64,000 nucleotides of DNA from Thermococcus litoralis DSM 5473 (GTDB taxonomy: Archaea > Methanobacteriota_B > Thermococci > Thermococcales > Thermococcaceae): contig NC_022084.1 in NCBI RefSeq assembly GCF_000246985.2, positions 1,592,156-1,656,155 on the forward strand. The letters are read 5' to 3'. The translations under genes and the position numbers were made by a program. Positions 7,751-16,618 of the stretch are shown here, in pieces. The notes under the pieces were generated by a model, which was not told where the DNA came from, ran no database searches, and saw only the letters and a program-made list of their open reading frames with translations. How positions within the stretch are numbered: position 1 is the first letter of the stretch; every line of letters begins with the position of its first letter.

Positions 7751-8140
7751 ATGGGACTGTTTGACAAGATTATCAAAAAAGAAGAAACAAAGAAGGAACT
7801 TGGAACGGGAAGAAAGAGAGATGTCAGACGTGAAATTGATGTCGTCCCTCTGGAAGAGGATGTTATAGCGAAAACGATTGTTGAGCCGGAGATTAGATAT
7901 GTCAAGAAGATTGTTGTTACCAGTTACAGTGATTTGGAGAAGATTTCTGAAGAAATACAGGCAGGTAACATTATTATCGCCGATTTAACACCGTTGGAAT
8001 CAAAACCTGAAGTGCTTGCAAAGGTTGTTGAACAGATAAAGGGGATTACCCAAGCCCTTGGTGGAGAGACGGCAAAAATAGCAAAGCATGAGATTAAGAT
8101 TCTCATTACTCCTTCAGACATTAAAATATACAAAGGTTGA
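7751..8140 (+). CDS. sepF: Cell division protein SepF (archaeal type)
   Basis: 129 aa. Archaeal SepF anchors FtsZ to the membrane in euryarchaea. The N-terminus MGLFDKIIKK is the expected amphipathic membrane-targeting helix. A charged linker follows (about 11-45), then the SepF/DUF552 core (about 50-129), with VVTSYSDLEKISEEIQAGNIIIADLTPLESKPE and the closing LITPSDIKIY. The frame opens at a GTG at 7742, but GGGGTGA before ATG 7751 and the helix start favour the ATG. It appears to be transcribed alone, from an upstream TATA near 7690. Confidence 0.9.
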   Translation: MGLFDKIIKKEETKKELGTGRKRDVRREIDVVPLEEDVIAKTIVEPEIRYVKKIVVTSYSDLEKISEEIQAGNIIIADLTPLESKPEVLAKVVEQIKGITQALGGETAKIAKHEIKILITPSDIKIYKG

Positions 8141-8196
8141 AAGACTTCTTTAACCTTTATAAACCCTCTATTCTTTTTGATCGTTGGTGAGTTGAA

Positions 8197-8802
8197 ATGA
8201 GCGAAATACATGAGGTTAGGCTTGGCGACTGCCCAATATGTGGGGGAAAGAACACTCTGAAGGCTCTTAATCACATTCATGAAATTCCATATTTTGGTAA
8301 GGTGATGGAGTCTACGATAATATGCGAGAAGTGCGGATATCGAAATGCCGATGTAATGATACTCGAAGAGAAAGAGCCCAAACTTTACAGTATCAAGGTA
8401 GAAGAAGAAAAAGATCTCTTTACAAGGGTTGTAAGGAGCAAAAGTGGGACTATTGAGCTTGAAGAGATCGGGGTTAAAATAGAGCCTGGGCCAGCGAGTC
8501 AGGGGTTTGTAACGAATATAGAAGGTGTCCTCGAGAGGACTAGGGAAACTCTGCTAATGACCAGGAACTTTAAAACCCAGGAAAATGACGAGGAAAGTGT
8601 AAAAAAGATTGATGAACTCCTCTCATATATTGAGGAAGTGAAAGAGGGCAAAAAACCCCTAACAGTAAAAATCATGGATCCCTTTGGGAACAGTGCATTA
8701 ATAGGGGAGAAAGTCAAGAGCAGACTTCTCACAAAAGAAGAAATCAAAAAACTCAGCACAGGGCCTTACGTAGTATATTACCCTGAAGAAGAAACCGAAT
8801 GA
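8197..8802 (+). CDS. ZPR1 zinc-finger domain protein
   Basis: 201 aa, the single-domain archaeal version of ZPR1, which in eukaryotes binds elongation factor 1A; the archaeal role is unknown. Four cysteines form one zinc site: C12-x2-C15 (DCPICGG) and C43-x2-C46 (CEKCGYR). The beta-rich A/B domain then carries RSKSGTIELEEIGVKIEPGPASQGFVTNIEG-type motifs that mark the family. GTTGGTGAG precedes the ATG. It converges with the DUF365 gene, whose stop is 3 bases away. Confidence 0.9.
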   Translation: MSEIHEVRLGDCPICGGKNTLKALNHIHEIPYFGKVMESTIICEKCGYRNADVMILEEKEPKLYSIKVEEEKDLFTRVVRSKSGTIELEEIGVKIEPGPASQGFVTNIEGVLERTRETLLMTRNFKTQENDEESVKKIDELLSYIEEVKEGKKPLTVKIMDPFGNSALIGEKVKSRLLTKEEIKKLSTGPYVVYYPEEETE

Positions 8803-8805
8803 AGG

Positions 8806-9333
8806 CTAGATAAAGTGAACTTCTCTCGCGGTGAGGTCTTCGAGAAGGGTTTTAACCCATGGCTTCCTCGTCCTGCTTGAAAGATGTATTATTCCCTCTA
8901 CGTGAATGCCATAAAGCTCCTTCATTTTTTCTCTTGTAAGGGGTTCCCTAAAAAGAAACGGCTTTTCTATGGTAAAGGCATAGCCGTATTCTTTTATATA
9001 CTGTTTAAGCCATTTTTTGCCCTCTTCTTCGCCATAGACAAAACTAAGCCCACTGGTGTCCTTAGTTAACTCCCACAGTGTCTCAAAATCGGCTTTAATA
9101 ACTTCCCCTACTTCAAACCCTCCAACAATGCTCCCTCTTTTGGTTAAAACCTGTTCCTCAGTAAGGCCGAGCTTTCCCAGAGTTCTTCTTAAGACGCTTA
9201 GGTCTCCTCTTGCGATATAGAGAAAAACAGTATCCCCTTCCCTAAAAACAGGGGCTTTCCTTATTTCATGATACTTAAGTCCCCTGAATATCAGCTCCCC
9301 ATAAACCTGATGGAGGGCTATTACATGCTTCAC
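8806..9333 (-). CDS. DUF365 (ASCH/PUA-like) protein
   Basis: 175 aa. The N-terminal MKHVIALHQVYGELIFRGLKYHEIRKAPVFREGDTVFLYIARG and the later GSIVGGFEVGEVIKADFETLWE are the DUF365 pattern, an ASCH-like beta-barrel family of the PUA superfamily usually linked to RNA binding. No catalytic residues are obvious and no function is assigned. It is a stand-alone leftward gene. The assignment rests on family recall. Confidence 0.75.
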   Translation of the reverse strand: MKHVIALHQVYGELIFRGLKYHEIRKAPVFREGDTVFLYIARGDLSVLRRTLGKLGLTEEQVLTKRGSIVGGFEVGEVIKADFETLWELTKDTSGLSFVYGEEEGKKWLKQYIKEYGYAFTIEKPFLFREPLTREKMKELYGIHVEGIIHLSSRTRKPWVKTLLEDLTAREVHFI

Positions 9334-9365
9334 ACTCTCACCGAGTCAAAAAATCCAGAAGGGAG

Positions 9366-10376
9366 TTATAAATATTTGGTTTTTAAGGATGCTCTTATTA
9401 TGTCGCTCACAACTCCAGAGGCAGTCTCTTTTATCCCTGCCCCGGCTCCCCTAATAACTAACTCCCCTAATAGATCGCTCTCTATCAAAGCAACGTTTGA
9501 AGTACCTTTAACGGCTAGGGGACTGTCCATGGGTAATTCTCTGGGCTTTATCTCCACTTTCCCATCTTCCACAAGGGCAACAAGCCTTGTAACAGATCCT
9601 TTTTTGAAATTCTCCCTGATTTTCTCCTCTGATATTCCCTCTATACCTTCTATGTAAGCTTTTTTGAAATCAAAGGGGTAAAAGGTTATGTTGTGCAGAA
9701 TGACCCCCTTATAACCTGCATCAATTCCTTTGATGTCGTTTGATGGATCTCTTTCTGCTATTCCAAGCTCTTGGGCTTTTTTAAGGGCTTCTTCAAAGCT
9801 CATGCCTTCTTCTACTGCATTTAGGATAAACGTTGTTGTGCCGTTGAGCACTCCCCAAATCCTTTCTATAGAATCAGCGAGTAGAGCACTCCTAAGGAGG
9901 TGTATTATAGGCGTCCCCGCCATTACTGTAGCCTCAAAAAGGTAAGGCACATCTTTTTCAGACGAGACCCTGAGGAGTTCTCTATAACTAAAAACCACAG
10001 GTGGTTTGTTTGAGGTTACAACGGACTTTCCATTCTTTAAAGCCTTCAAATGCCATTTTGTTGCGTTTTTGTCGTTGGTAACGTCAACCACCACATCGCT
10101 GTCGATTTCTTCAACCACTTCATAAGCTCCCAACTCATAAACCTCATACTCATTCCCCCAGAATTTAAGCGAACCAAAACTTTCCTTAGTTTCCAAAGCC
10201 TCTTTTAGGTTTATCCCGTTGGGGTCCCATATTGTGGCGGTAGAATCGGTAATGCTCACTACCTTGATCTCGAGGTTGTATTTCTCTTTGAAATACTGAT
10301 GCTTGTTGAGAAGTACCTCAGCAACCCCTGTTCCCACGTTTCCAAAACCAATAAGAGAAAGGGAAATTTCCTTCAT
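9366..10376 (-). CDS. hom: Homoserine dehydrogenase
   Basis: Reduces aspartate semialdehyde to homoserine for threonine and methionine synthesis. 336 aa, the single-domain form without a fused aspartokinase or ACT domain. The NAD(P) motif is GFGNVGTGVAE (10-20). The catalytic part has VTSNKPPVV, EATVMAGTPII, NGTTTFILNAVEEG and ERDPSNDIKGIDAGYK (the E-x-DP-x-DI-G-D/DA block). The 3' neighbour of the CBS protein, it overlaps that gene's stop by 4 bases (ATGA), so the pair is translationally coupled. Confidence 0.94.
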   Translation of the reverse strand: MKEISLSLIGFGNVGTGVAEVLLNKHQYFKEKYNLEIKVVSITDSTATIWDPNGINLKEALETKESFGSLKFWGNEYEVYELGAYEVVEEIDSDVVVDVTNDKNATKWHLKALKNGKSVVTSNKPPVVFSYRELLRVSSEKDVPYLFEATVMAGTPIIHLLRSALLADSIERIWGVLNGTTTFILNAVEEGMSFEEALKKAQELGIAERDPSNDIKGIDAGYKGVILHNITFYPFDFKKAYIEGIEGISEEKIRENFKKGSVTRLVALVEDGKVEIKPRELPMDSPLAVKGTSNVALIESDLLGELVIRGAGAGIKETASGVVSDIIRASLKTKYL

Positions 10377-11221
10377 GCCTTTTTCACTATTACCCTTATG
10401 AGGTCAATGTCTCTAATCAACCCTATTATTTCTCCTTCCCCTTTGACAACTGGTAGCTGCTCTATGTGTTCCCTTGTCATTATGTTTGCCACTTCATAAA
10501 CACTCATATGGGGGGTTGCAAGTTTTAGTTCGGTTGTCATAATTTCTTCTACTGGCTTTTTGGGAAGCTGAAGTTCTGCCTTCTCAAAGAGAAGCACAGG
10601 GTGGCTCTCCAATATCCACTCCTCCTCGCTGGAAGCTGCTAAGTCTGCACTCTTCATGACTCTCACAATCTCGCTGTCTTTGAGGAGATCTGTCTCGTCG
10701 ATGATGCCTATAAGGTTTCCTTCATCATCTATTACGGGCAAAGCCATGGAGTTTGAAAGCAGCAGTGCCTTTAATGCCGCTTTTAAGGGCGTTCCTCTCC
10801 AGACAACGCTCACATATCTCTGGTAATAGGGTTCAATTTCTATCTCCTTCATTTTTTCGTTCTTGGAGAGGTACCTTCTTATTATATCTCCCACCGTTAG
10901 AATACCCACAACCCGGTTTTGATCATCCACTACAACAACACGCCTGTAGTCGTATTCAAGCATCAACTTAACGGCCTTTTTCAAGGTATCATTGGGATGT
11001 ACGGTAGGAACATCTCTCTTAACGAGCATTGCGAGTTGATCCTCATCAGGGTGCAAAAGAACACTTTTTATGCTAACTATACCAACAAGCTCCTTTGTGC
11101 CTTTTTTAACTACCGGAAAAGACCTAACTCTATGTTTTTTGAAAAGATCGAGTGCGTAATTCCTCGTTGCCGGAAGTTCAATTACCACTGGGTCTGGAGT
11201 CATGAGGCTTTTAACTTTCAT
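10373..11221 (-). CDS. Four-CBS-domain protein
   Basis: 282 aa made of four CBS motifs (about 1-60, 65-125, 130-190 and 220-282), each with the G-I-(V/I)-(S/T)..D..L signature, as in VGIVSIKSVLL, VGILTVGDIIRRYL, IGIIDETDLL and IGLIRDIDLIRVI. Tandem CBS pairs usually bind adenosyl nucleotides and regulate a partner. Coupling to homoserine dehydrogenase (4-base overlap) suggests, but does not show, that it senses AMP, ATP or SAM for that pathway. No enzymatic domain is attached. Confidence 0.88.
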   Translation of the reverse strand: MKVKSLMTPDPVVIELPATRNYALDLFKKHRVRSFPVVKKGTKELVGIVSIKSVLLHPDEDQLAMLVKRDVPTVHPNDTLKKAVKLMLEYDYRRVVVVDDQNRVVGILTVGDIIRRYLSKNEKMKEIEIEPYYQRYVSVVWRGTPLKAALKALLLSNSMALPVIDDEGNLIGIIDETDLLKDSEIVRVMKSADLAASSEEEWILESHPVLLFEKAELQLPKKPVEEIMTTELKLATPHMSVYEVANIMTREHIEQLPVVKGEGEIIGLIRDIDLIRVIVKKA

Positions 11222-11298
11222 TTTTCATCACCGCTTTTATGTAGGAAGCCTTTTCACTATTTAAGTTTTTCACTTGAAGAAGTGTATTTAAACTTTGC

Positions 11299-11315
11299 AT
11301 CTCTGAGGCAGAGAT
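11299..11315. repeat. Perfect inverted repeat upstream of 5S rRNA
   Basis: ATCTCTG-AGG-CAGAGAT, 7-bp arms with a 3-base loop, lies between the leftward CBS gene promoter and the rightward 5S gene. It may be a protein-binding site or the base of a small hairpin. No function is known. Confidence 0.45.
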
Positions 11316-11337
11316 TGTGATTTCTGCGTTACCGCAA

Positions 11338-11348
11338 AATTTATAAAC
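11338..11348 (+). promoter_or_regulatory. TATA element of 5S rRNA-tRNA-Asp
   Basis: AATTTATAAAC lies about 25-30 bases before the 5S 5' end, following a CGCAAA-type BRE. Spacing fits archaeal transcription starting at or just before the rRNA. Confidence 0.55.
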
Positions 11349-11369
11349 CCAATGCCGGGAGTTGTTAGT

Positions 11370-11495
11370 GGTACGGCGGTCATAGCGGCGGGGTCACACC
11401 CGGACTCGTTTCGACCCCGGAAGTTAAGCCCGCCAGCGATCCCGGGTGTACTGCCCTCCGAGAGGGGGCGGGAAACCGGGGACGCCGCCGGCCAC
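11370..11495 (+). rRNA. rrf: 5S ribosomal RNA
   Basis: The GC-rich sequence beginning GTACGGCGGTCATAGCGG and ending GACGCCGCCGGCCACT has complementary ends (ACGGCGG... / ...CCGCCGGC). The internal GAAGTTAAGC and CCCTCCGAGAGGGGGCGGG blocks are typical of Thermococcales 5S. No 16S or 23S gene is nearby, which is normal for this order. tRNA-Asp follows immediately and is probably co-transcribed. Exact ends are uncertain by a few bases. Confidence 0.95.
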
Positions 11496-11502
11496 TCAAA
11501 TT

Positions 11503-11580
11503 GCCCGGGTGGTGTAGCCAGGCCCATCATGCGGGACTGTCACTCCCGCGACTCGGGTTCAAATCCCGACCCGGGCGCCA
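11503..11580 (+). tRNA. tRNA-Asp (GTC)
   Basis: Acceptor arms GCCCGGG/CCCGGGC pair fully. The anticodon arm CGGGA-CTGTCAC-TCCCG gives anticodon GTC. The T arm has GGGTTCAAATCCC, and CCA is encoded (11578-11580). It lies 7 bases after the 5S gene and ends 11 bases before the converging surE stop. Confidence 0.96.
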
Positions 11581-11591
11581 AAATTTCCTTT

Positions 11592-12377
11592 CTATAATTC
11601 TAAAAGTCTTTTAATCTCGTTTAAATTCACTCTTGCTGTCATGTCGATGTTTATTGGAGTCACGCTAACTTTTCTCTCAACTTTAACTACATACATATCC
11701 GTTCCTAGTTCTAATGCCTCCTTAGGGCACTGAGTTCCGACTATCCAGTAGTAGGGATTCCCCTTTGGGTCTATGCGCTCTTCAATAGAAGGCCTATACA
11801 TCCTTCTTGCCAAACGGGTAAAGGCTATCTCTGTTCTTTCATTTGCATCATAAGGGACGTTAACGTTCAGCATATCGACTCCTTTGGGGAGGCCTCTCTT
11901 TAAAACCGCCGTTGCGATTTTTCTTAGGAAATACTTGGCAGCTGAGAAGTCTATCTCCTCCCCCTCACCAAATTTGTGTTTTTCCCTATTAACTTCTAGG
12001 CTTATGGCAATGCTTGGGATCTCCTGGGTTGCAGCCTCTATTGCAGCGCTTGCAGTCCCGGAAACCGTTATCTCGGTGCTCATGTTTTCTCCCAGATTTA
12101 TACCACTTATTGCAAGGTCGAAATCTCCAAATCTGGCCATGGCAAAGATAACGCAATCAACGGGCATTCCATCCAAAGCATAGGCTGCTTTTGCACCGTT
12201 CATACTTATTCTTTTAGCCCTTAGAGGTCTGTGGATGGTCATTGCCCTTCCACTTGCGCTCCTTTGAAACATTGGGGCAACTACGTAGATCTCTCCCAAT
12301 CCTTGAAGTGCCTCTACAGCAGCTTTTATTCCTCGCGAATGAATTCCGTCATCATTTGTTACAAGTATCTTTGCCAT
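11592..12377 (-). CDS. surE: 5'/3'-nucleotidase SurE
   Basis: 261 aa. Metal-dependent nucleoside monophosphatase. The N-terminal ILVTNDDGIHSRGI supplies the DD metal ligands (D8, D9), then SASGRAMTIHRPL, CVIFAMARFGDFDLAISGINLGEN (second metal loop with N) and SGTASAAIEAA mark the SurE fold. Length is normal. It reads leftward just after the DUF996 gene (2 bases between them), so the two form an operon. Confidence 0.95.
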   Translation of the reverse strand: MAKILVTNDDGIHSRGIKAAVEALQGLGEIYVVAPMFQRSASGRAMTIHRPLRAKRISMNGAKAAYALDGMPVDCVIFAMARFGDFDLAISGINLGENMSTEITVSGTASAAIEAATQEIPSIAISLEVNREKHKFGEGEEIDFSAAKYFLRKIATAVLKRGLPKGVDMLNVNVPYDANERTEIAFTRLARRMYRPSIEERIDPKGNPYYWIVGTQCPKEALELGTDMYVVKVERKVSVTPINIDMTARVNLNEIKRLLEL

Positions 12378-12379
12378 CT

Positions 12380-12946
12380 TTACCCCTCTCCATCTTCAAC
12401 CCTTTCTGGAAGGGAAAGGTATGCAACTATTTCCAGTATCTTTCCAGCAAAGATGACAAGTACTCCAAGTCCAAAAACGATTATCAAGATGGCTCCTAGA
12501 AAGTACAGGGAACCGGTTGTTTTAAATACGTCAACACCGCTTTCAGCTGCGATCTCTTCATAGCTCTTTTGAAGGTAGTAAGAGCCGAGAAGGAAGAGGA
12601 TCCATGCCAAGAGTGCTCCCACTAGAAAAGTTGCAATTACATGTCTTAATGCCCAAAAACCCTCCTCCATAGCCCTGAAGGGCATCCCCTTGAACGCTGC
12701 AACCCCGATCCCAAATAAAACAGCGATTATGAGCACTACAAATGCCCCCAAACGGAGGATAAGTGCCACAAGGTAGCTTCTAAAAATGTCCTCCCTTTTG
12801 AATTCGTTGGAGATTTCCTTCACCGCAAATAGTATCATTATCATCCCTGTTATTGTAACTAAAAGCCCTACCCTTGGTATAAGGCCTCCTAAAAGGGAAA
12901 GGATGGCTCCTATACTTCCATAAGTCCTGGCTTCCTTTAAGCTCAT
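12380..12946 (-). CDS. DUF996 membrane protein
   Basis: About 188 aa with four or five hydrophobic helices (about 12-50, 65-90, 105-130, 150-180). The N-terminal LKEARTYGSIGAILSLLGGLIPRVGLL pattern marks DUF996, a family of small archaeal and bacterial membrane proteins of unknown role. A GTG at 12955 is in frame, but GGTGG lies ahead of ATG 12946, which I prefer. It is 2 bases upstream of surE; no functional link is known. Confidence 0.75.
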   Translation of the reverse strand: MSLKEARTYGSIGAILSLLGGLIPRVGLLVTITGMIMILFAVKEISNEFKREDIFRSYLVALILRLGAFVVLIIAVLFGIGVAAFKGMPFRAMEEGFWALRHVIATFLVGALLAWILFLLGSYYLQKSYEEIAAESGVDVFKTTGSLYFLGAILIIVFGLGVLVIFAGKILEIVAYLSLPERVEDGEG

Positions 12947-13039
12947 GATCCCCACCTACTACCTTTTGATTTCATCTTATTATGAGAATTTCCATCAAAC
13001 TTAAAAAGCCCTTCTCTAAGCTTTGGTAGGTGAGAATTG

Positions 13040-14011
13040 ATGACATTTTGGACAAGCGAAGACAATGTTGCAGGAAAAAAGGGCATCGCACTTTATGTTA
13101 TTCTCCCAACTATTGGCTGTTATCGCTATAGAATTGGAGAAGCCTGTTATATGTGCTCTTATCCAGCGGAAGCCCCCAAAGTTCCTTGGAGTCAAGAGGA
13201 GCTTGTGAAATACTTCAAAAAAGCCCTTAAGAAAATTGAGGGTAAAAATGGCCCGATAGCTGTTAGAATTTTCACATCCGGGAGTTTCTTTGACAATGGT
13301 GAGCTAAAGCGGGATACCAGAAGGCAAATCTTCTCTATTCTGGCCGAGATGGATAACGTTGAGGAGATAGTGGTGGAGAGCAGGTCAGAGCTTGTGAGAT
13401 ATGACACAGTGAGAGAGCTTGTTGAAATTATTGGGGGGAAATACTTCGAAGTTGCCATAGGGTTGGAGACCGCAAATGACGATATTGCAGATGTGAGCAT
13501 AAACAAGGGGAATACCTTTGAAGAGTTTGTACGGGCGAGTGAGATAATTAGGGAAGCTGGAGCCAACGTTAAGACATATCTACTCTTTAAGCCGATATTT
13601 TTGAGCGAAAGAGATGCAATTGAGGATGTAAAGGAGAGCATAAAAAAAGCCGCCCCATACACGGACACGTTTTCCATAAACGTGACCAACATACAAAGGG
13701 GAACAACCTATGAGAGGCTGTGGGAAAAAGGAGAGTACAGGACGCCTTGGCTTTGGAGCGTTGTCGAAATTTTGAAGTGGGCCAAAGAGAACTTTCCGGA
13801 GAAGAGGATACTGAGTGACCCGGTGGGAGCTGGCTCAAAAAGAGGGCCTCATAACTGTGGTAAATGCGACAAAGCCGTGGCAAAGGCGATTAGAGAATTC
13901 TCAAACACTCAAAACCTAAAATTCCTTGAGAACATTGAGCATGACTGCTTGAGAGAGTGGGAATACATAGTTTCCAAGGGGTTTCTTGATTGGCAACTCC
14001 AAACTTGGTAA
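13040..14011 (+). CDS. Archaeosine-synthesis radical SAM protein RaSEA-type
   Basis: About 324 aa. It matches the Elp3-like radical SAM family that acts with ArcS in turning preQ0-lysine-tRNA into archaeosine at tRNA position 15. The Fe-S cysteines are C27-x8-C36-x2-C39 (CYRYRIGEACYMC). RIFTSGSFFD, VVESRSELV, VAIGLETANDDI and KTYLLFKPIF follow in barrel order, and a C-terminal HNCGKCD may bind metal. ATG 13040 follows GGTGAG by 6 bases; an in-frame TTG at 13037 is an unlikely start. arcS itself is not in the window. Confidence 0.82.
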   Translation: MTFWTSEDNVAGKKGIALYVILPTIGCYRYRIGEACYMCSYPAEAPKVPWSQEELVKYFKKALKKIEGKNGPIAVRIFTSGSFFDNGELKRDTRRQIFSILAEMDNVEEIVVESRSELVRYDTVRELVEIIGGKYFEVAIGLETANDDIADVSINKGNTFEEFVRASEIIREAGANVKTYLLFKPIFLSERDAIEDVKESIKKAAPYTDTFSINVTNIQRGTTYERLWEKGEYRTPWLWSVVEILKWAKENFPEKRILSDPVGAGSKRGPHNCGKCDKAVAKAIREFSNTQNLKFLENIEHDCLREWEYIVSKGFLDWQLQTW

Positions 14012-14165
14012 TCAACTTTACAAATATAAATCCGAGGTCCAAAAATTTCAAGCTAGAGAAGGCTGTTTGATGGCTATTTCTGTACAATGTGGATGTTTTT
14101 GTTAGGCATTTGCTCAAAAAAAGCAACCTAGAGTCTGAACTTATTCATAGATGAGAAAATTTTCG

Positions 14166-14178
14166 AAAACTTTAAATG
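14166..14178 (+). promoter_or_regulatory. TATA promoter of the KOR operon
   Basis: AAAACTTTAAATG fits a BRE/TATA about 45-55 bases before the korD ATG. The preceding 150 bases after RaSEA contain no gene. Confidence 0.45.
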
Positions 14179-14221
14179 CTTTACATACGTAAAAACACTT
14201 AGCAAATCGTAGGTGATGGTT

Positions 14222-14479
14222 ATGGCAAATGTCGAAGTCAAAAAAGATAACTATCTGGCTGTTGGAAGAACCGAAGCTGTAGAGATAAGCGTTGACACTT
14301 TCCTCTGCAAGGGATGCGGCATTTGTGTTGAGCTGTGCCCAAGAAAGGTTTTCGAGTGGAGCCAAGAGCTCAGTGAAAAAGGTGTCCATTACCCGATTCC
14401 AGTGCATGCCGACAAGTGCGTGAAGTGTAAGCTCTGTGAGCTCCTCTGTCCGGACTTTGCAATAGCTGTTAAGTGGTGA
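14222..14479 (+). CDS. korD: 2-oxoglutarate:ferredoxin oxidoreductase delta subunit (ferredoxin)
   Basis: 85 aa with two [4Fe-4S] clusters: C29-x2-C32-x2-C35-x3-C39 and C66-x2-C69-x2-C72-x3-C76. It passes electrons from the KOR catalytic subunits to free ferredoxin during peptide fermentation. Start codons GTG 14213 and ATG 14216 are in frame but lie in the AGGTGATGG ribosome site; ATG 14222 is preferred. It is the first gene of a seven-gene operon and lies 4 bases from korA. Confidence 0.92.
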   Translation: MANVEVKKDNYLAVGRTEAVEISVDTFLCKGCGICVELCPRKVFEWSQELSEKGVHYPIPVHADKCVKCKLCELLCPDFAIAVKW

Positions 14480-14483
14480 TAAG

Positions 14484-15701
14484 ATGATAATCCGAGGAGA
14501 CGAGCCCGAACAAATAGGGCTCCTAAAAAGGCTTTATCCCAAGGGAAACTACTTCATGCAGGGCGATGAGGCTATAGCTTATGGAGCTCTTTTTGCCGGG
14601 TGCAGGTTTTATGCCGGCTATCCAATAACCCCCGCAAGCGAAATTGCCGAAACAATGGCAAGGGAGCTTCCGAAGCTTAAGGGCTACTACATCCAGATGG
14701 AGGATGAGATAGGGAGCATAGCTGCTGTTGTTGGAGCATCTTGGACGGGACTTAAGAGCATGACTGCAACTTCTGGTCCGGGCTTTAGCTTAATGCAGGA
14801 AAACCTTGGCTATGCTGTATTCACGGAGACTCCCTTGGTTTTAGTTGACGTTCAAAGGAGCGGCCCTTCGACAGGTCAGGCAACAAAAGGTGCCCAGGGA
14901 GATTTCTTCCAGGCAAGGTGGGGAACTCATGGAGATCATCCAATAATTGCAGTCTCTCCAACTAGTGTGGAGGACAGCTTCTGGGAGACAATAAGGGCGT
15001 TTAACTTGAGTGAAAAATTCAGAATACCCGTGATTCTTCTTGCTGACGGGATAATAGGACACACGAGAGAGCAGATAAGGATTCCTGATCCGGAGGAAGT
15101 TGAAATAGTCTATAGAAAGCTTCCCGCTAATGAAGAAGAGGCAAAGTATCCGTTTGGAGATGTTCATGGCGACTTAATTCCTCCAATGCCCCTCTTTGGC
15201 AACGGCTACTTTACTCACGTTACAGGCTCTACACACAAGGAAAATGGCTTGAGGGATGTTTATACGCCAGAGGTTCACGATCGCTTGGTGAGAAGGCTTC
15301 ACAAGAAGATAGAAGCTCACGAGAAGGAGATCCAAAAGTGGGAAGAATACTACACCGACGATGCAGAGATTCTGCTCGTGAGCTGGGGCGTAAGCGCGAG
15401 ACCATCGCTTGGAGCGGTAATAGAGGCGAGAAAGAAGGGAATAAGGGCTGGACTCATTGTCCCTAAGACCGTTCATCCGTTTCCGGGGAAGAGAATTAAA
15501 GAGCTCTCTAAGAAAGCTCACACGATTCTTGTGCCCGAGATGAACCTTGGGCAGATGATACTCGAGGTGCAGCGCTTTATAAGGGAAGAAGTTCCGGTTA
15601 TTGGTGTGAACAAGATAGGAGGAGTTCCACTGACGGTAGAGGAGATTTTAAAAGAAATAGAAAGCTCAGCCGAGCGTTCTCGTCACCGTTCGGCGGATTA
15701 G
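14484..15701 (+). CDS. korA: 2-oxoglutarate:ferredoxin oxidoreductase alpha subunit
   Basis: 405 aa. Alpha subunit (domains I and II) of the TPP-dependent enzyme that converts 2-oxoglutarate to succinyl-CoA with reduction of ferredoxin. FMQGDEAIAYGALFAGCRFYAGYPITPASEIAE, IQMEDEIGSIAAVVGASWTG and TATSGPGFSLMQE are the diagnostic pyrimidine-binding blocks. Domain II ends near VPEMNLGQMILEVQR. It is a close paralog of the gene at 17117. The last ten residues (SAERSRHRSAD) are not shared with the paralog. Confidence 0.92.
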   Translation: MIIRGDEPEQIGLLKRLYPKGNYFMQGDEAIAYGALFAGCRFYAGYPITPASEIAETMARELPKLKGYYIQMEDEIGSIAAVVGASWTGLKSMTATSGPGFSLMQENLGYAVFTETPLVLVDVQRSGPSTGQATKGAQGDFFQARWGTHGDHPIIAVSPTSVEDSFWETIRAFNLSEKFRIPVILLADGIIGHTREQIRIPDPEEVEIVYRKLPANEEEAKYPFGDVHGDLIPPMPLFGNGYFTHVTGSTHKENGLRDVYTPEVHDRLVRRLHKKIEAHEKEIQKWEEYYTDDAEILLVSWGVSARPSLGAVIEARKKGIRAGLIVPKTVHPFPGKRIKELSKKAHTILVPEMNLGQMILEVQRFIREEVPVIGVNKIGGVPLTVEEILKEIESSAERSRHRSAD

Positions 15702-15754
15702 ATATTCATCATCGCTGAATAAAGTTGGTGTTTGGATATTTAAAGGTGATGCGT

Positions 15755-16618
15755 ATGGCAAAACAAATTTACACAAAGTATGAAATGGCCAAATATCTTA
15801 GGAAGGAAGCCCTTCCAACTGCACTTTGTCCCGGATGTGGTGGCGGGACTGTGTTGAATGCTTTTGCAAACGCCATAGATCAGCTAAAAATCGACCCGCG
15901 TGACTTAGTTGTCGTGAGTGGAATAGGGTGCTCGGCTTGGATAGCCTCACCGTACTTTCTTGCTGACACTCTGCACACTACACATGGAAGGGCCATAGCA
16001 TTTGCAACGGGTGTTAAGGTTGGTTTGCCCGATAAGAAAGTTGTTGTCATAAGCGGTGATGGGGACTTAGCTGGAATTGGAGGGAATCACCTCATTCACG
16101 CAGCAAGGAGGAACATTGACATAACTGTAATCCTTGTGAACAACTTCATATATGGGATGACTGGTGGGCAAGTGGCTCCAACAACCCCCTTTGGAGCAAT
16201 TACCACCACAACACCCTATAGGAACATTGAGCATCCACTAAAGATAGCCGAAACCGTAGCCTCCGCTGGGGCATCTTATGTGGCAAGGTGGACCACTTTT
16301 CACGTTTACCAGCTGATAGAGAGTATAAAGAAGGCATTGACCGTTAAGGGATTCTCGCTAGTAGAGGTAGTTTCTCAATGTCCCGTGCAGTTCGGAAGGA
16401 GAAACAGAATGAAGACTCCAGCCGAGATGCTCCGCTGGTTCTCAAAGAATTCCATACCCATAAGTAAGGCCAAGAACATGTCTCCGGAGGAGCTTGAGGG
16501 AAAAATTATCATTGGAGAGTTTGTAAGCAGAGAAAAGCCCGAGTTTACGGAAGAACTTAACAAGCTTATTGATGAGGTTGCCCAATATCACAGTCTGGGT
16601 GGTGAAGATGCAGATTAG
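15755..16618 (+). CDS. korB: 2-oxoglutarate:ferredoxin oxidoreductase beta subunit
   Basis: About 287 aa. TPP-binding beta subunit. LCPGCGGGTVLNAF carries a CxxC, and GDGDLAGIGGNHLIHAARRN...VNNFIYGMTGGQ is the GDG-NN TPP/Mg motif. Of the in-frame starts, ATG 15755 (MAKQIYTK) sits 6 bases after GGTGAT and is preferred. It lies 53 bases after korA and overlaps korG by 11 bases. It gives succinyl-CoA together with KorA, KorG and KorD. Confidence 0.92.
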   Translation: MAKQIYTKYEMAKYLRKEALPTALCPGCGGGTVLNAFANAIDQLKIDPRDLVVVSGIGCSAWIASPYFLADTLHTTHGRAIAFATGVKVGLPDKKVVVISGDGDLAGIGGNHLIHAARRNIDITVILVNNFIYGMTGGQVAPTTPFGAITTTTPYRNIEHPLKIAETVASAGASYVARWTTFHVYQLIESIKKALTVKGFSLVEVVSQCPVQFGRRNRMKTPAEMLRWFSKNSIPISKAKNMSPEELEGKIIIGEFVSREKPEFTEELNKLIDEVAQYHSLGGEDAD

